NCBI GenBank assembly: GCA_024280945.1
Contig: JAMXLO010000046.1
Span: 1-57,411 of the forward strand
Direction of reading: 5' to 3'
From: Acetobacteraceae bacterium
GTDB lineage: Bacteria > Pseudomonadota > Alphaproteobacteria > Acetobacterales > Acetobacteraceae
Length of the DNA stretch: 57,411 nucleotides
This document shows, one piece after another, positions 44,345 to 53,834 of the stretch. The number at the start of each line of letters is the position of its first letter. Within the stretch, counting starts at the first letter, position 1. A program made the position numbers and the translations under genes. The notes under the pieces are model-generated. The model was not told the origin of the DNA. It saw nothing but the letters and a program-made list of their open reading frames with translations, and did not search any database.

Positions 44345-44704
44345 TCAATTGAGGAGTGCAACTTCCGGACGCATGTACCGCGGGATACCGGGGGGTGGTG
44401 TGCAGCGCGATTGCCTCCCAGGCGGCTTGCACCTGATCTTCGGCAATGTCGTGGGTACTGAGGAACTGTCGGGCGGCATTTGCGCCGTCGACCTCGAAAC
44501 GTTCGTTTTGGCTCGAAAACTCCTTGATCAGGCCAAGATCGTGAAATGCAGCCGCTACATAGAGGAGTTCAGGGTCGAAGCGCAGGTTCCTTGCACGGCC
44601 CTGCTCAGCCGCGAACAGGTAGACGCGGATCGAGTGGTTGTAGAGCAGACCAGTGGAATACTTGCGCAGGATCTCTGTAGCCGAGCACGCACGGGATTTG
44701 ACAT
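44345..44704 (-). pseudogene. HD-domain phosphohydrolase-like gene, frameshifted and truncated
   Basis: An ATG at 44704 lies 11 bases after a strong AGGAGG but its frame gives only MSNPVRARL before losing similarity. The HD-family sequence continues in another frame: ATEILRKYSTGLLYNHSIRVYLF, then LLYVAAAFHDLGL with the HD pair, and FEVDGANAARQFL. Near 44390 a run of six Cs shifts the frame again: with five Cs the text would read HTTPGIPRYMRPEVALLN and stop. Two frame disruptions, plus an early stop compared with related cyanamide-hydratase-like HD proteins, argue for a pseudogene. The frameshifts could be sequencing errors; checking reads would settle it. Confidence 0.72.
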
Positions 44705-45100
44705 GACTATAGCTGCCTCCTCTTGATAGATACCGTAGGGCGCGCGGGCGCAACGGCTTAGGCGATCCGTTCACTCCAACGGCAAGAACGATCTTTTCCT
44801 GCGGCTGGGCCGCAGGGGTTCCAGCATGAGATGAGCTCGCGTGCATCCGCAAGAGGCAGGACTGCCCACACGTTGATCCTTAGTCTTCCACCGTAAACGA
44901 GGCGAGCGATCTCTGCAGGTACCGGCTTGTGACGTTGAGCAGAAAGGAACCGATTCGGTGCCTTGGCTTTCCGCAAGCTCCGATCCTGAAAGACACCGCC
45001 GAATCAGCTTGCAACTTCAACGGAGGAGACGAGTAATTTGGTACTTCGCCGGCGGTGTTGGCTGCCTTTACGCTGCCCTTCCGTCAGATCCCCTCACCCC
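44705..45100. other. Interval upstream of the HD remnant and before guaA
   Basis: This stretch of about 400 bases holds no supported gene. A 72-codon frame on the minus strand (44758-44976) has no recognisable protein. A perfect hairpin CCTGCGGC-TGG-GCCGCAGG lies at about 44798-44816. The DNA may be decayed coding sequence or a promoter region for the HD remnant; I see no clear boxes. Confidence 0.45.
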
Positions 45101-46690
45101 TCACTCCCACTCTATCGTCCCCGGCGGCTTGCTGGTGATGTCGTAGGTCACCCGATTGATGCCGCGCACTTCGTTCACGATGCGCCCGGCCACGCGAATC
45201 AGGAAAGCCGGATCGAACGGATAAACGTCGGCCGTCATGCCATCTGTTGAGGTCACTGCCCGCAAAGCGCAGGCATGGTCGTAGGTGCGTGCATCTCCCA
45301 TCACCCCGACAGTACGCACCGGCAGCAGCACGGCGAACGCTTGCCAGATCGCATCGTACAGCCCGGCTGCACGGATCTCTTCAAGAAAGATCGCATCCGT
45401 CTTGCGCAACAGTGCGAGCTTCTCGCGAGTGATCTCGCCGGGAACGCGAATTGCCAATCCAGGACCGGGAAACGGATGGCGACCCACGATGCTGTCGGGC
45501 AGACCCAATTCCCGCCCAAGCGCGCGCACTTCGTCCTTGAACAATTCGCGCAATGGCTCGACAAGCTTCATCCGCATCCGCTCGGGAAGCCCACCGACAT
45601 TGTGGTGCGATTTGATCGTCACCGACGGGCCGCCGGCAAAGCTGACGCTCTCTATCACGTCGGGATAGAGAGTGCCTTGTGCCAGCCAGTCGGCGCCGCC
45701 AAGTTTACCCGCCTCTTCCTCGAACACATCGATGAACAGGCGGCCGATTGTCTTGCGCTTTTGTTCCGGGTCAGTGACGCTGTCCAGTGCGCCGAGAAAC
45801 AGCTCGGACGCGTCGCAATGCACAAGGCGAATGTTGAAGCGGTCACGGAACGTGGTCACCACCTCCTCAGCCTCGCCCTCGCGCAGCAGTCCGTGGTCAA
45901 CGAAGATGCAGGTGAGTTGCTCGCCGATCGCCTCGTGGATCAGCACCGCGGCCACCGACGAGTCGACGCCACCCGACAATCCGCAGATCACCCGACCATG
46001 CCCGACCTGGGCGCGAATGCGGGCGATTTCGGTGGCGCGGAATCCGGCCATCGTCCAGGTGCCGGTAAGACCCAGGACGCCGCTAGTGAAGTTGCGCAGC
46101 AGAGCAGCACCATGCGGGGTATGCACGACCTCAGGATGGAACAGCAGGCCATAGAACCGCCGCGCATCATCAGCGATGGCGGCAAATGGCGCACCTTCGC
46201 TGACCGCGACCGAGCGGAAGCCTGGCGGCAGACGCGTCACACGGTCGCCGTGACTCATCCACACCTGTTCGCGCCCGCCTTTCTGCCACACGCCTTGGAA
46301 CAGCACGCAGTCATCGATCAGATCGACGAATGCGCGGCCGAATTCCCGGTGTTCGGAAGCCTGCACCTCGCCACCCAACTGGTCGCACATCGTCTGCATG
46401 CCGTAGCAGATGCCCAGCACCGGCACGCCCAACTCGAACACACATTGTGGAGCACGGGGCGATGCGCCCTCGGTCAGGCTTGCGGGTCCTCCAGAGAGGA
46501 TGATGCCACGCGGCCGCCAGTCATGAATCCGCTCAGCGTCGACGCTGAATGGCCAGATCTCGCAATAAACCCCGGACTCGCGCAGGCGCCGGGCGATGAG
46601 CTGCGTGACCTGGCTGCCGAAGTCCAGGATCACCACGCGCTCGGCGGCCAGTGAAGGGTTGCTGGCAGGATCGGGCAGATCAGCTGGCAT
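45101..46690 (-). CDS. guaA: GMP synthase (glutamine-hydrolysing)
   Basis: The 529-residue enzyme has an N-terminal class I glutamine amidotransferase, with [18 protein letters not shown] (about 20-37), [15 protein letters not shown] with the Cys nucleophile (about 98) and [10 protein letters not shown] (about 181). An ATP-pyrophosphatase domain follows with [15 protein letters not shown] (about 238-252), and the GMP-synthase C-terminal dimerisation domain ends KPPGTIEWE. It converts XMP to GMP. The frame extends upstream to 46783 with TTG or ATG options; ATG 46690 is 19 residues before the core and is preferred. It is transcribed alone. An antisense frame opposite it is a shadow. Confidence 0.96.
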   Translation of the reverse strand: MPADLPDPASNPSLAAERVVILDFGSQVTQLIARRLRESGVYCEIWPFSVDAERIHDWRPRGIILSGGPASLTEGASPRAPQCVFELGVPVLGICYGMQTMCDQLGGEVQASEHREFGRAFVDLIDDCVLFQGVWQKGGREQVWMSHGDRVTRLPPGFRSVAVSEGAPFAAIADDARRFYGLLFHPEVVHTPHGAALLRNFTSGVLGLTGTWTMAGFRATEIARIRAQVGHGRVICGLSGGVDSSVAAVLIHEAIGEQLTCIFVDHGLLREGEAEEVVTTFRDRFNIRLVHCDASELFLGALDSVTDPEQKRKTIGRLFIDVFEEEAGKLGGADWLAQGTLYPDVIESVSFAGGPSVTIKSHHNVGGLPERMRMKLVEPLRELFKDEVRALGRELGLPDSIVGRHPFPGPGLAIRVPGEITREKLALLRKTDAIFLEEIRAAGLYDAIWQAFAVLLPVRTVGVMGDARTYDHACALRAVTSTDGMTADVYPFDPAFLIRVAGRIVNEVRGINRVTYDITSKPPGTIEWE

Positions 46691-46856
46691 GTGAATTCCG
46701 GGCCAAACATCGTCCGGAGGCCGGCCCCCGGACATGGTCCGAGGGCTTGGATCATGATGCGGCAGCAGAGGCAAGTGGCTCAACCGATTCGCCGGTCCGT
46801 TCGCCGCTCTCGGAACGAAACCAAACTGAAATGGCGGGTCATGCAGGCTTGCCGCA

Positions 46857-47177
46857 ATGAAGAAGACCGCCGCCGAGATCCTGCTGACGTTTCCGCCGCG
46901 GTCGCTCGGGCCAGCCGAACGGGCGTTGGTCGATGAGTGGCTGGGGCGCGCTGGCGATGTGCCGATGGCCTATGTGAGCGAGCGGCGGTCTGACGATCCC
47001 AAGCTGTTCGGGCGGGTGGTGATCACGACAGGACCAGACGAAAGGCCGAGCCACGTTATCCATCCGCCCGTCGATTGCCTGTCTTGGCTGGTTATCTCGA
47101 TGGAGCCGCCTTGCCGGATCCAGCAATTCGAAACACTGCGTGACGCACTGAATTCCGTCCGGCCCGTCTTCAGTTGA
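46857..47177 (+). CDS. Small conserved-looking hypothetical protein
   Basis: The 106-residue product starts [29 protein letters not shown] and contains [39 protein letters not shown] and [15 protein letters not shown]. It is soluble, with an even mix of alpha and beta propensity and no cysteine cluster or signal. The codon use is like that of neighbouring genes. There is no strong ribosome site before ATG 46857. It diverges from guaA by 166 bases. I do not recognise the family and can assign no function; the protein appears real because of its amino-acid composition. Confidence 0.6.
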   Translation: MKKTAAEILLTFPPRSLGPAERALVDEWLGRAGDVPMAYVSERRSDDPKLFGRVVITTGPDERPSHVIHPPVDCLSWLVISMEPPCRIQQFETLRDALNSVRPVFS

Positions 47178-47626
47178 TCCCTTGCGCCTGTCTGGCGTCT
47201 GTCGGGACGGCGGCATCCCGCACAATCGTCGTCCAATTTTCTAAATGTCCAGTGGTGGCAGGCCGGCTGATGCGGGGCTGCGACGGCATCGCACGCGCAC
47301 CATGCTGACGCGGTTGCTGGCCTGAACGGAGCGCACATGCCAGCGCGCCAAGACACGCCAGCTATACGCTGAACCCATCGAAGCGGCGACTGTAGAGAGA
47401 AGAGAGCTCTGCGCATCCCTTCTGCCATGTTACGCCTATCCGAGGAAAGATCGTGCCCGCTGCGCCGGCTTCACCACCATCGGTCTGGCCAGGTGGCGAT
47501 CGATGCGGTCGAGTTCTATGATGCCATGAGCCTCCATATCGAAGCCGCAGCCCCTGGCTGTCGGATCAGCCCTGTCGCTCTGCCGTCGAGCTTGCTTGAA
47601 CCATTCTGCCGCAGCAGGAGAACAAC
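47178..47626. other. Gene-free interval of about 450 bases
   Basis: No supported gene lies here. A 67-codon open frame (47427-47630) has an unlikely composition and overlaps the start of the flavin oxidoreductase. The region presumably holds the promoter of that gene, whose ribosome site is CAGGAGAACAAC before ATG 47627. No clear -35 and -10 pair was found. Confidence 0.5.
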
Positions 47627-49000
47627 ATGACGAACTACGATGCGATTGTCATCGGGACTGGGCAAGCGGGACCTGCGCTCGCGCGACGGATGGCGGCTTC
47701 GGGCATGCAGGTCGCCATCATCGAGCGCGGTCGCTTCGGCGGCACCTGCGTCAATACGGGCTGTACGCCAACGAAAGCGCTGGTAGCGAGCGCCTATGCT
47801 GCACACATAGCTCGTCGTGGTGACGACTATGGTTTCAGCGCCGGCGAAATCAAAATGGATATGAAGCGGGTCAAGGCCCGGAAGGACCAGATCGTTGGCC
47901 AATCCAATCGCGGTGTCGAGCGGTCACTGAAGAACCTGGAGAACTGTCGGGTCTATGAAGGCCATGCGCGTTTCATATCGGCCCGAGAAGTCGAGGTTGG
48001 CAAAGAGGTCCTTAGCTCCGACCGTATCTTCATCAATGTGGGTGGCCGCGCTGCGGTGCCGGAGATCCCTGGTCTGGACGAAGTCGATTACCTCACCAAC
48101 AGCTCGATGATGGACATAGACTTTCTACCGCCTCATCTGTTGGTTATCGGCGGTAGCTACATCGGCCTGGAATTTGGTCAGATGTACCGGCGCTTCGGCA
48201 GCGATGTCACGATCATAGAGCTAGGGTCGCGTCTGACGCCGCGTGAAGATGAAGACGTGTCGGAAGCCATCGCCGGATTCCTAACCAAGGAAGGCATCAC
48301 AGTTCGCCTGAAGGCGGACTGCCTCAGCGCTAGAAAGCAGGGAGGCGATATCGTCCTGACGGTTGACTGCGAGGGCACTTCGGAGATCCGCGGCTCTCAC
48401 CTTCTGGTCGCGACCGGGCGCCGACCCAACACGGATGACCTTGGTCTCGAACGGACCGGCGTGCAACAAGATGCGCGTGGCTACATCACGGTCGATGATG
48501 AACTCCGCACCAACATTCCAGGCATCTGGGCACTGGGCGACTGTAACGGTCGGGGTGCCTTTACTCACACTGCCTGGAACGACTACGAAATCGTCGCCGC
48601 CAATCTACTGGATGGCGAGCACAGGCAGCTTCGCGATCGCATAACCGCCTATGCACTATACACCGATCCTCCACTCGGCCGAGCAGGAATGACCGAGGCG
48701 GAGGTGCGAAAAAGCGGCCGCCGCGCTCTCGTCGGCAAGATTGCCATGGAGGATGTGTCTCGTGCGTGGGAAAGAAGCGAGACGGAGGGCTTCATGAAGA
48801 TGCTGATAGATGCTGATTCAAAAGAAATCCTGGGGGCGTCATTCCTGGGGGTGGGTGGCGATGAGGTCATCCACTGCGTGCTCGACACCATGTATGCCAA
48901 GGCGCCTTACACGGTTATTGAGCGCGCCATGCACATCCATCCCACGGTCGCGGAATTCATCCCCTCATTGTTGGGTGACCTTGCGCCGCTTCCGGCCTAG
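47627..49000 (+). CDS. FAD-dependent pyridine nucleotide-disulfide oxidoreductase (mercuric-reductase-like)
   Basis: The 457-residue protein has the FAD motif IVIGTGQAGPALARRMA (about 7-23) and the redox disulfide GGTCVNTGCTPTKAL (about 38-52). The NAD(P) motif VIGGSYIGLEFGQMY lies at about 173-187, and the FAD-binding GIWALGDCNG at about 300-309. The dimer interface has the conserved His in MHIHPTVAEFIPSLL (about 438-452), the catalytic His-Pro of the family. It lacks the extra N-terminal metal domain and C-terminal Cys pair typical of true MerA, so a lipoamide-like or general disulfide reductase is likely. A GCAGGAGAAC ribosome site precedes ATG 47627. Confidence 0.9.
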   Translation: MTNYDAIVIGTGQAGPALARRMAASGMQVAIIERGRFGGTCVNTGCTPTKALVASAYAAHIARRGDDYGFSAGEIKMDMKRVKARKDQIVGQSNRGVERSLKNLENCRVYEGHARFISAREVEVGKEVLSSDRIFINVGGRAAVPEIPGLDEVDYLTNSSMMDIDFLPPHLLVIGGSYIGLEFGQMYRRFGSDVTIIELGSRLTPREDEDVSEAIAGFLTKEGITVRLKADCLSARKQGGDIVLTVDCEGTSEIRGSHLLVATGRRPNTDDLGLERTGVQQDARGYITVDDELRTNIPGIWALGDCNGRGAFTHTAWNDYEIVAANLLDGEHRQLRDRITAYALYTDPPLGRAGMTEAEVRKSGRRALVGKIAMEDVSRAWERSETEGFMKMLIDADSKEILGASFLGVGGDEVIHCVLDTMYAKAPYTVIERAMHIHPTVAEFIPSLLGDLAPLPA

Positions 49001-49119
49001 GGGCGGAGCTTCGTGCGATCAGTTCAGGCTGTTGCGCGGTTCCGCGTACTCGCAAGGGATGGTATTGAACAGGAAATTACCGATGAGTCCTCCTGGCGAT
49101 GCACCCAAAGTCATCTCGT

Positions 49120-49500
49120 ATGGCTGACCTGACGATTGGCAGCAGTGCGGGCCGTGGTCGAGGTGTCTTTGCCGCACGACGCTTCGAGCCGGGCGAAACG
49201 ATCGAAGTCTGCCCGGTGATCGCCTTATCCGAGGCGGATGCCCGCACGCTCGATGGCACCGGTCTGTATGATTACTACTTTGGGTGGGGCACGGACGGGA
49301 AGGCGGCGGCAATCGCGCTTGGATACGGCTCGTTATACAATCACTCTCCGTCACCGAATGCGGCGCATCGAAAGCATCAAGCGGATGGATCCATTTCCAT
49401 CACTGCGGTGAGACGTATCGAGCGTGGGGAAGAAATCCTCATCCAATACGATACAGGTACGGGTAGCGGCACTCAACAGATGTGGTTCGAGGTCAGATAG
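49120..49500 (+). CDS. SET-domain protein
   Basis: The roughly 126-residue product is essentially one SET domain: GRGRGVFAARRFEPGETIEVCPVIAL near the start, YDYYFGW in the middle, and the SAM/lysine-site motifs LGYGSLYNHSPSPNA and RRIERGEEILIQYD (Asn-His and Tyr) near the end. In eukaryotes SET domains methylate lysines; bacterial stand-alone proteins are less understood. ATG 49120 places MADLTIGSSAGRGRG at the start; ATG 49099 is also in frame and neither has a clear ribosome site. It follows the disulfide oxidoreductase and precedes an HD metalloprotein. The target protein is unknown. Confidence 0.83.
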   Translation: MADLTIGSSAGRGRGVFAARRFEPGETIEVCPVIALSEADARTLDGTGLYDYYFGWGTDGKAAAIALGYGSLYNHSPSPNAAHRKHQADGSISITAVRRIERGEEILIQYDTGTGSGTQQMWFEVR

Positions 49501-49678
49501 GTCAGCAGAACGTCAGCTTTGGGGACTGGAACAACCCACCACCAAACTGCGATTGCAACGGACAGCCATGGAAACAGACGATGCGGCCATGCACCGCCGG
49601 GACCGAGAGAGTCGATACCCATCTTGAACAATACTCCACGCCAACCGAAACTGCCGGTCCTTTACCGGAGCCAGGCAC

Positions 49679-50533
49679 ATGCTGAATACGACAATGCTCT
49701 TGGCGGATGAATTGGGCCAACGGCTATCAACCGTTTTCCTCCGCAGCTTTGGCAGCGGCGTTCAGCGTCTTGCCGCCGAGCTCGACGAGGCGGCACGGCT
49801 GGTGATGGAGAGGCTCGCGACCAGCGACGCGCTTTATCACAACGCCGAGCATACGGCACTGGTAACCCTGGTTGCCCAGGATATCCTGCGTGGACTTCGT
49901 CTGACCCGTGACGTGACCGAGGACGACTGGCTGCATTTCATCATCGCCGCCCTCACGCACGACGTCGGGTATTTGCGTGGTGTTTGTCCTGGTGACAGCG
50001 CCGAAAAGCAGGTGATCGATGCGGCAGGCAAAACGATCTCCATTCCTCGCGGCGCATCAGACGCTTACCTGGCACCCTACCATGTATTTCGTTCCAAGGC
50101 TGTCGTGCTCAACCGCTTTGCACATCATCCGCTTATCGACGGAGAGCGTGTTGCGCGCGCAATCGAGTTGACCCGCTTTCCAGTGCCAGGCGACAAGGAT
50201 CACGCGGAGACAGATACCGAGGCTGGTCTGCTGCGAGCCGCGGATCTTATCGGACAACTCAGCGATCCGCTGTACCCGCGCAAGATCAATGCACTCTTTT
50301 ACGAGTTCGCTGAGACCGGCGTAAACGCAAAGCTCGGTTATGCCAGCCCTGCGGACCTGGCCGAGCGATACCCCCGCTTTTTTTGGACCAAAGTCGAACC
50401 CTACATACGCGATGCCCAGCATCATCTTGAACGGACCGTGGAGGGCCGGCAGTGGCTGGCGCAGCTCTACAACAACGTATTCGTCATTCAGCACAATCGG
50501 CCTGGAATGGGGCCGTACCTGCCCCCAAGCTGA
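49679..50533 (+). CDS. HD-domain metalloprotein (Npun_R2479-like)
   Basis: The 284-residue protein has metal ligands in the order YHNAEHTALVTLVAQDILRG (about 54-73) and DDWLHFIIAALTHDVGYLRG (about 81-100), where His-Asp is the HD pair. Further blocks are DAYLAPYHVFRSKAV (about 127-141) and TRFPVPGDKDHAETD (about 167-181). The order matches the family of HD metalloproteins called Npun_R2479-like, which are probable phosphohydrolases or hydratases without a proven substrate. ATG 49679 has a GGAG site. It is not related to the HD remnant at 44345-44704 beyond the fold. No partner gene is obvious. Confidence 0.85.
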   Translation: MLNTTMLLADELGQRLSTVFLRSFGSGVQRLAAELDEAARLVMERLATSDALYHNAEHTALVTLVAQDILRGLRLTRDVTEDDWLHFIIAALTHDVGYLRGVCPGDSAEKQVIDAAGKTISIPRGASDAYLAPYHVFRSKAVVLNRFAHHPLIDGERVARAIELTRFPVPGDKDHAETDTEAGLLRAADLIGQLSDPLYPRKINALFYEFAETGVNAKLGYASPADLAERYPRFFWTKVEPYIRDAQHHLERTVEGRQWLAQLYNNVFVIQHNRPGMGPYLPPS

Positions 50534-50610
50534 ATCGTACGCCCTGGGATCCCTAGCGGTCCCATATCAGCCTGCTATCACAGCCGGATGCCGGTGACCC
50601 TCCAAGCGCC

Positions 50611-52290
50611 TCAAGTCTTGTCCAGCCAGAACGTATCGAACCGAACCACGTCGTAGATGCCGAAATAATCCTTTGGGTTGTGACCTTTCACGTAGGTGTA
50701 CCAGGCATCGAGGATGTTTTCCCATGCGACAGGCACCAACGGCGGATCTTGCTCCATGATATCCTCGGTGCGCCGGATCAGGGCCAGCCGCTTGTCGGGA
50801 TCGACTTCGACATCGATCTGATCCACCAGCCCGTCAAACTGGGGATTGTGCCAGAATGAGTAGTTTTGCGGGCCACCTGTGCGGTACCAGGCGTTGAAGT
50901 AGTCCGACGGGTCGAGCAGGGACGACACGATGGCGCCGATAGCCACATCGAAATTGCCAGCGGTTGCATCTCCGAACCACACAGATTCGACAGCCGTTCG
51001 CAAGTTGCACTTGATATTCACAGTCCGCAGCATTTCCTGGATGGCGGTACCGAACAGCTTGTGGTGATTGAGGTCGCGTACCATGAAATCCAGCGTCCGC
51101 ATGCCATTGCTCTGACCGGCAGCCTGCAGCAGAGATTGCGCCTCTTTGATGGCAGCAGTGGAGTCGTCCTGATAGCCAATCCGCTTCGCAAGCTGATCTT
51201 TCGGCGTGGCGAACTCAGAGAACGGATAGATGAATCCTCCAACCATCAGCGGGGAGACATCCTTTACGACGTCGACCAATACCTGCTTGTCACAGATCAG
51301 ATGCAACGCACGGCGGACCCGGGGATCGTCCAGCGGCTTGCGCTTGTTATTGATCCACATTGCATGGATGACGCTCTGATAGAACCGCGCAGTGGACAAA
51401 CCCGGCATTGTCGTTGCCTTGCGGACAGTGCCCGGGTCGAGTGCACGGGCATAGTCAACACGGCCTGAGAGGATGGCTGCTCCGAGCTCAGGCGAGAACG
51501 GCAGCAGATTGTAGATCTCGATGCCATCGAGGTAGGGTAGTCCGTTGTTCCAGTAGTTTGTGTTCTTCTCCATGACCCAGATCTCGTTCTCGACGCGCCG
51601 CTTTGTCTTGAAGGGACCGGTGCCAGGAATGTTGAAGACCTTGCGCAGATCGTAGTTGTTCTCCTCGAGCGCCTTTTTGCTGAAGATCACGTTCCACCCG
51701 CTTGCGAACGCAGACATCATGAAATTCACTGAGCGTGGCGCTGCCAGCTTGAACTCGATAGTATACTTGTCAGGCGTGTTGATCTCCTTTACGGCGGTGA
51801 ATAACGCGCTCCGAGGGATGCTGATGCCGGGGGGCGGCTTGCAAATCCGGTCATAGGTCGCCTTCACGTCTGCGGACGTGAAGTCAGTTCCGTCATGGAA
51901 CTGCACGCCTTGACGCAAGTGGAACGTATAGGTCTTGCTGTCCTTGGTGATCTCCCAACTGTGCGCCAGATCAGGCACGATGCTCTTTCCGCTGTCGCGC
52001 GGGTCGCGTCGCACCAAGTTGTCGAACATGCATCCCTGGGTGCCGATGTTGCCGACGGTACCCGATTGATGCACGTCGAAATGCGGTGGGCGATTGAGGA
52101 TGCCGTAACGCATCACGCCACCCCGCTTCGGGTTAGGTTCGGACGCCCCCATTTGGAACTTGGACCCGTCAAATTCGTACGGAATATCGGCCGCGAGGCC
52201 ATAGCGCGGGGCGAACGCGTGGGAGCCCAGCAGCGCTGCGACGCTGCCGCCCAGCATCTCGCGGCGAGACACGCGGTGGTTGCTACTCAT
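50611..52290 (-). CDS. Solute-binding protein family 5 (dipeptide/oligopeptide type), orphan
   Basis: The 559-residue protein has a Tat-like signal (SRREMLGG followed by a hydrophobic stretch, about 8-33) and the family 5 fold. RYGILNRPPHFDVHQSG (about 61-77) and YTFHLRQGVQFHDGTDFTSADV (about 121-142) are typical. The C-terminal lobe has the Trp/Tyr-rich end. It would capture peptides, glycosides or opines in the periplasm and hand them to an ABC importer. ATG 52290 follows GGAGGAACC. No permease or ATPase gene of that type lies next to it, so its partner must be elsewhere or lost. It differs from the NitT-type system just to the right. Confidence 0.9.
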   Translation of the reverse strand: MSSNHRVSRREMLGGSVAALLGSHAFAPRYGLAADIPYEFDGSKFQMGASEPNPKRGGVMRYGILNRPPHFDVHQSGTVGNIGTQGCMFDNLVRRDPRDSGKSIVPDLAHSWEITKDSKTYTFHLRQGVQFHDGTDFTSADVKATYDRICKPPPGISIPRSALFTAVKEINTPDKYTIEFKLAAPRSVNFMMSAFASGWNVIFSKKALEENNYDLRKVFNIPGTGPFKTKRRVENEIWVMEKNTNYWNNGLPYLDGIEIYNLLPFSPELGAAILSGRVDYARALDPGTVRKATTMPGLSTARFYQSVIHAMWINNKRKPLDDPRVRRALHLICDKQVLVDVVKDVSPLMVGGFIYPFSEFATPKDQLAKRIGYQDDSTAAIKEAQSLLQAAGQSNGMRTLDFMVRDLNHHKLFGTAIQEMLRTVNIKCNLRTAVESVWFGDATAGNFDVAIGAIVSSLLDPSDYFNAWYRTGGPQNYSFWHNPQFDGLVDQIDVEVDPDKRLALIRRTEDIMEQDPPLVPVAWENILDAWYTYVKGHNPKDYFGIYDVVRFDTFWLDKT

Positions 52291-53084
52291 GGTGAACGGT
52301 TCCTCCCGGTCTACGCTCTTGATTGGCGCCTTCACAGCCCTGCTCGGATCGGCACGTGCAGTCATCCGCCACCGGGTTCGGCGGCGAAGTTCACCCGCGC
52401 CCCACCCCAGGCCGTGAACTGCCGCGAGCCGCGGACACATAGGCTGCCGTCTCTCTCCGAATATCTTTCCCAGGCAGCCTGACTTTAGCTGGAGGTTATC
52501 CTGATGTGTCTCGTTTGCAAATCCGGACGGATCCGCCGCAACGATCCTCGATATATGGCAGGCATGCTGTCGCGATCAGAAGAGAGAAAGCGCGCGCTTT
52601 TCGGACCAACCTGATGTTCGGATTTCCTCACCTGACCAAGCGGGAATCTTGGAGACGGCCTGCAGGTTCTGCGGAACCGGGCAAATGGAATAGGATAGGC
52701 GGCGTGCGGACATCACCGCCGGATCTTGACACTGGCATTCGTCTGACTTCGCCGCGCATCGAATATCAGGCGGTTCAACGCTGTCTGGTAGCAAGTGTCG
52801 CACGGCTCGTTGCAACCATCGCCGCGGTATTTGAGATGGCAGAACCTCAGGCTCTCGCTCCACGCCAGCGCTGCCAGCTCAGCCGCGGTGCTGTGGCGCG
52901 AAGGCAGTTTCGCGATCGGCGGGGCGTGATCCATGCAGCTACATCATGCGGACCAGCACATGATCCACCGTGAAGTTAGCGGCCTAGTTCCGTTAAAAAG
53001 GGTTCAAGGCGGCCTGGGCGATGATCAGCTGGTCAAAGTGCAGGCCCGAGCCACGCCGCTCATGCAGGGTCCGGCGTCGCAGAG
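52291..53084. other. Interval of about 790 bases without a clear gene
   Basis: The stretch lies between the two ABC transporter regions. Several frames of 70-155 codons exist, but most have unlikely composition and no ribosome site. One short frame on the minus strand (52713-52934) is listed separately. There is no recognisable insertion sequence end or long repeat. Confidence 0.45.
52713..52934 (-). CDS. Possible small Cys-containing protein
   Basis: This 73-residue frame contains RFCHLKYRGDGCNEPCDTCYQTALNRLIF, with four cysteines in a compact pattern and a preceding helix-like Ala-rich stretch. Such arrangements occur in small metal-binding proteins. There is no convincing ribosome site before ATG 52934 and I do not recognise a family. 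It may be a real small gene or a chance frame. Confidence 0.3.
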   Translation of the reverse strand: MDHAPPIAKLPSRHSTAAELAALAWSESLRFCHLKYRGDGCNEPCDTCYQTALNRLIFDARRSQTNASVKIRR

Positions 53085-53834
53085 TCAGCCTTCGCCTCGC
53101 CGTCGCATGACGCTCCGGGCGAAGGCCTCCAGCCCGAAGTTGATCACTATCCCTGCCAGCGACAGCAATACCAACGCCGCGAACATGCGCGGTACTTGCA
53201 GCCGGTAGCCCGCTTCGAGAATGCGATACGCCAACCCGGAGGCAAATCCACCGGAACCCGCGACGAATTCGGCTACCACTGCTCCCACAAGTGCCAACCC
53301 ACCTGAAATCCTCAGGCCGGCGAGAAAGAACGGCAGTGCCGCGGGCAGACGCAGCAGCCACAGCGTGGCGATACGGCCTCCACCATACAGTCTGAACAAG
53401 TCGGCAAGCTCTGCTGGCGCCGATACCAGCCCAGCCGCCGTGTTGGCGAATACCGGAAAGAAGGCGACGATGGTGGCGCACACCACAAGCGAAGCGAACG
53501 GGTTGCCGACCCAGACGATAATCAATGGAGCGATCGCGACGATCGGCGTTACCTGCAGCACCACAGCCCAGGGCTGGATCGCCGCCGCAAGCAGTCGGCT
53601 CGATGCGATACCGACCGCGAGCAAAACCCCCAGGGCGGCCGCCAACAGCAACGCGGCAAACGTCACCACAAGCGTTGATGCAAGCGACAACAGCAATCCA
53701 CCGGGATCGGCCAGAAACGCCGCGACGATCGCAACCGGTCCCGGAACCAGGTAGGAAGGCACATCGCTGATCCACACCGCGGCTTCCCATACCAGCAGTG
53801 CCAACAGACCAAACAAGCCCGGCGCATATTTCAT
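53085..53834 (-). CDS. ABC transporter permease (NitT/TauT/SsuC type)
   Basis: The 249-residue protein has six predicted membrane helices and the permease coupling-loop pattern EAA-x3-G-like region AELADLFRLYGGGRIATLWLLRLPAALPFFLAGLRI (about 141-176). This is the type of permease that serves nitrate, taurine, aliphatic sulfonate or pyrimidine precursors. ATG 53834 overlaps the stop of the ATPase gene by four bases (ATGA), so the two are translationally coupled. It is the last gene of a leftward three-gene set. The start lies directly at the first helix. Specificity depends on the binding protein. Confidence 0.9.
   Translation of the reverse strand: MKYAPGLFGLLALLVWEAAVWISDVPSYLVPGPVAIVAAFLADPGGLLLSLASTLVVTFAALLLAAALGVLLAVGIASSRLLAAAIQPWAVVLQVTPIVAIAPLIIVWVGNPFASLVVCATIVAFFPVFANTAAGLVSAPAELADLFRLYGGGRIATLWLLRLPAALPFFLAGLRISGGLALVGAVVAEFVAGSGGFASGLAYRILEAGYRLQVPRMFAALVLLSLAGIVINFGLEAFARSVMRRRGEG

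Noticed and set aside
44758-44976. A 72-codon frame upstream of the HD remnant
   Set aside because: No ribosome site, no known family, and unusual composition.
45275-46654. A 459-codon open frame opposite guaA
   Set aside because: Antisense shadow of a complete GMP synthase gene.
47627-49000. True mercuric reductase (merA)
   Set aside because: The redox disulfide is present, but the N-terminal metal domain and C-terminal cysteine pair are missing, and no other mer genes are near.
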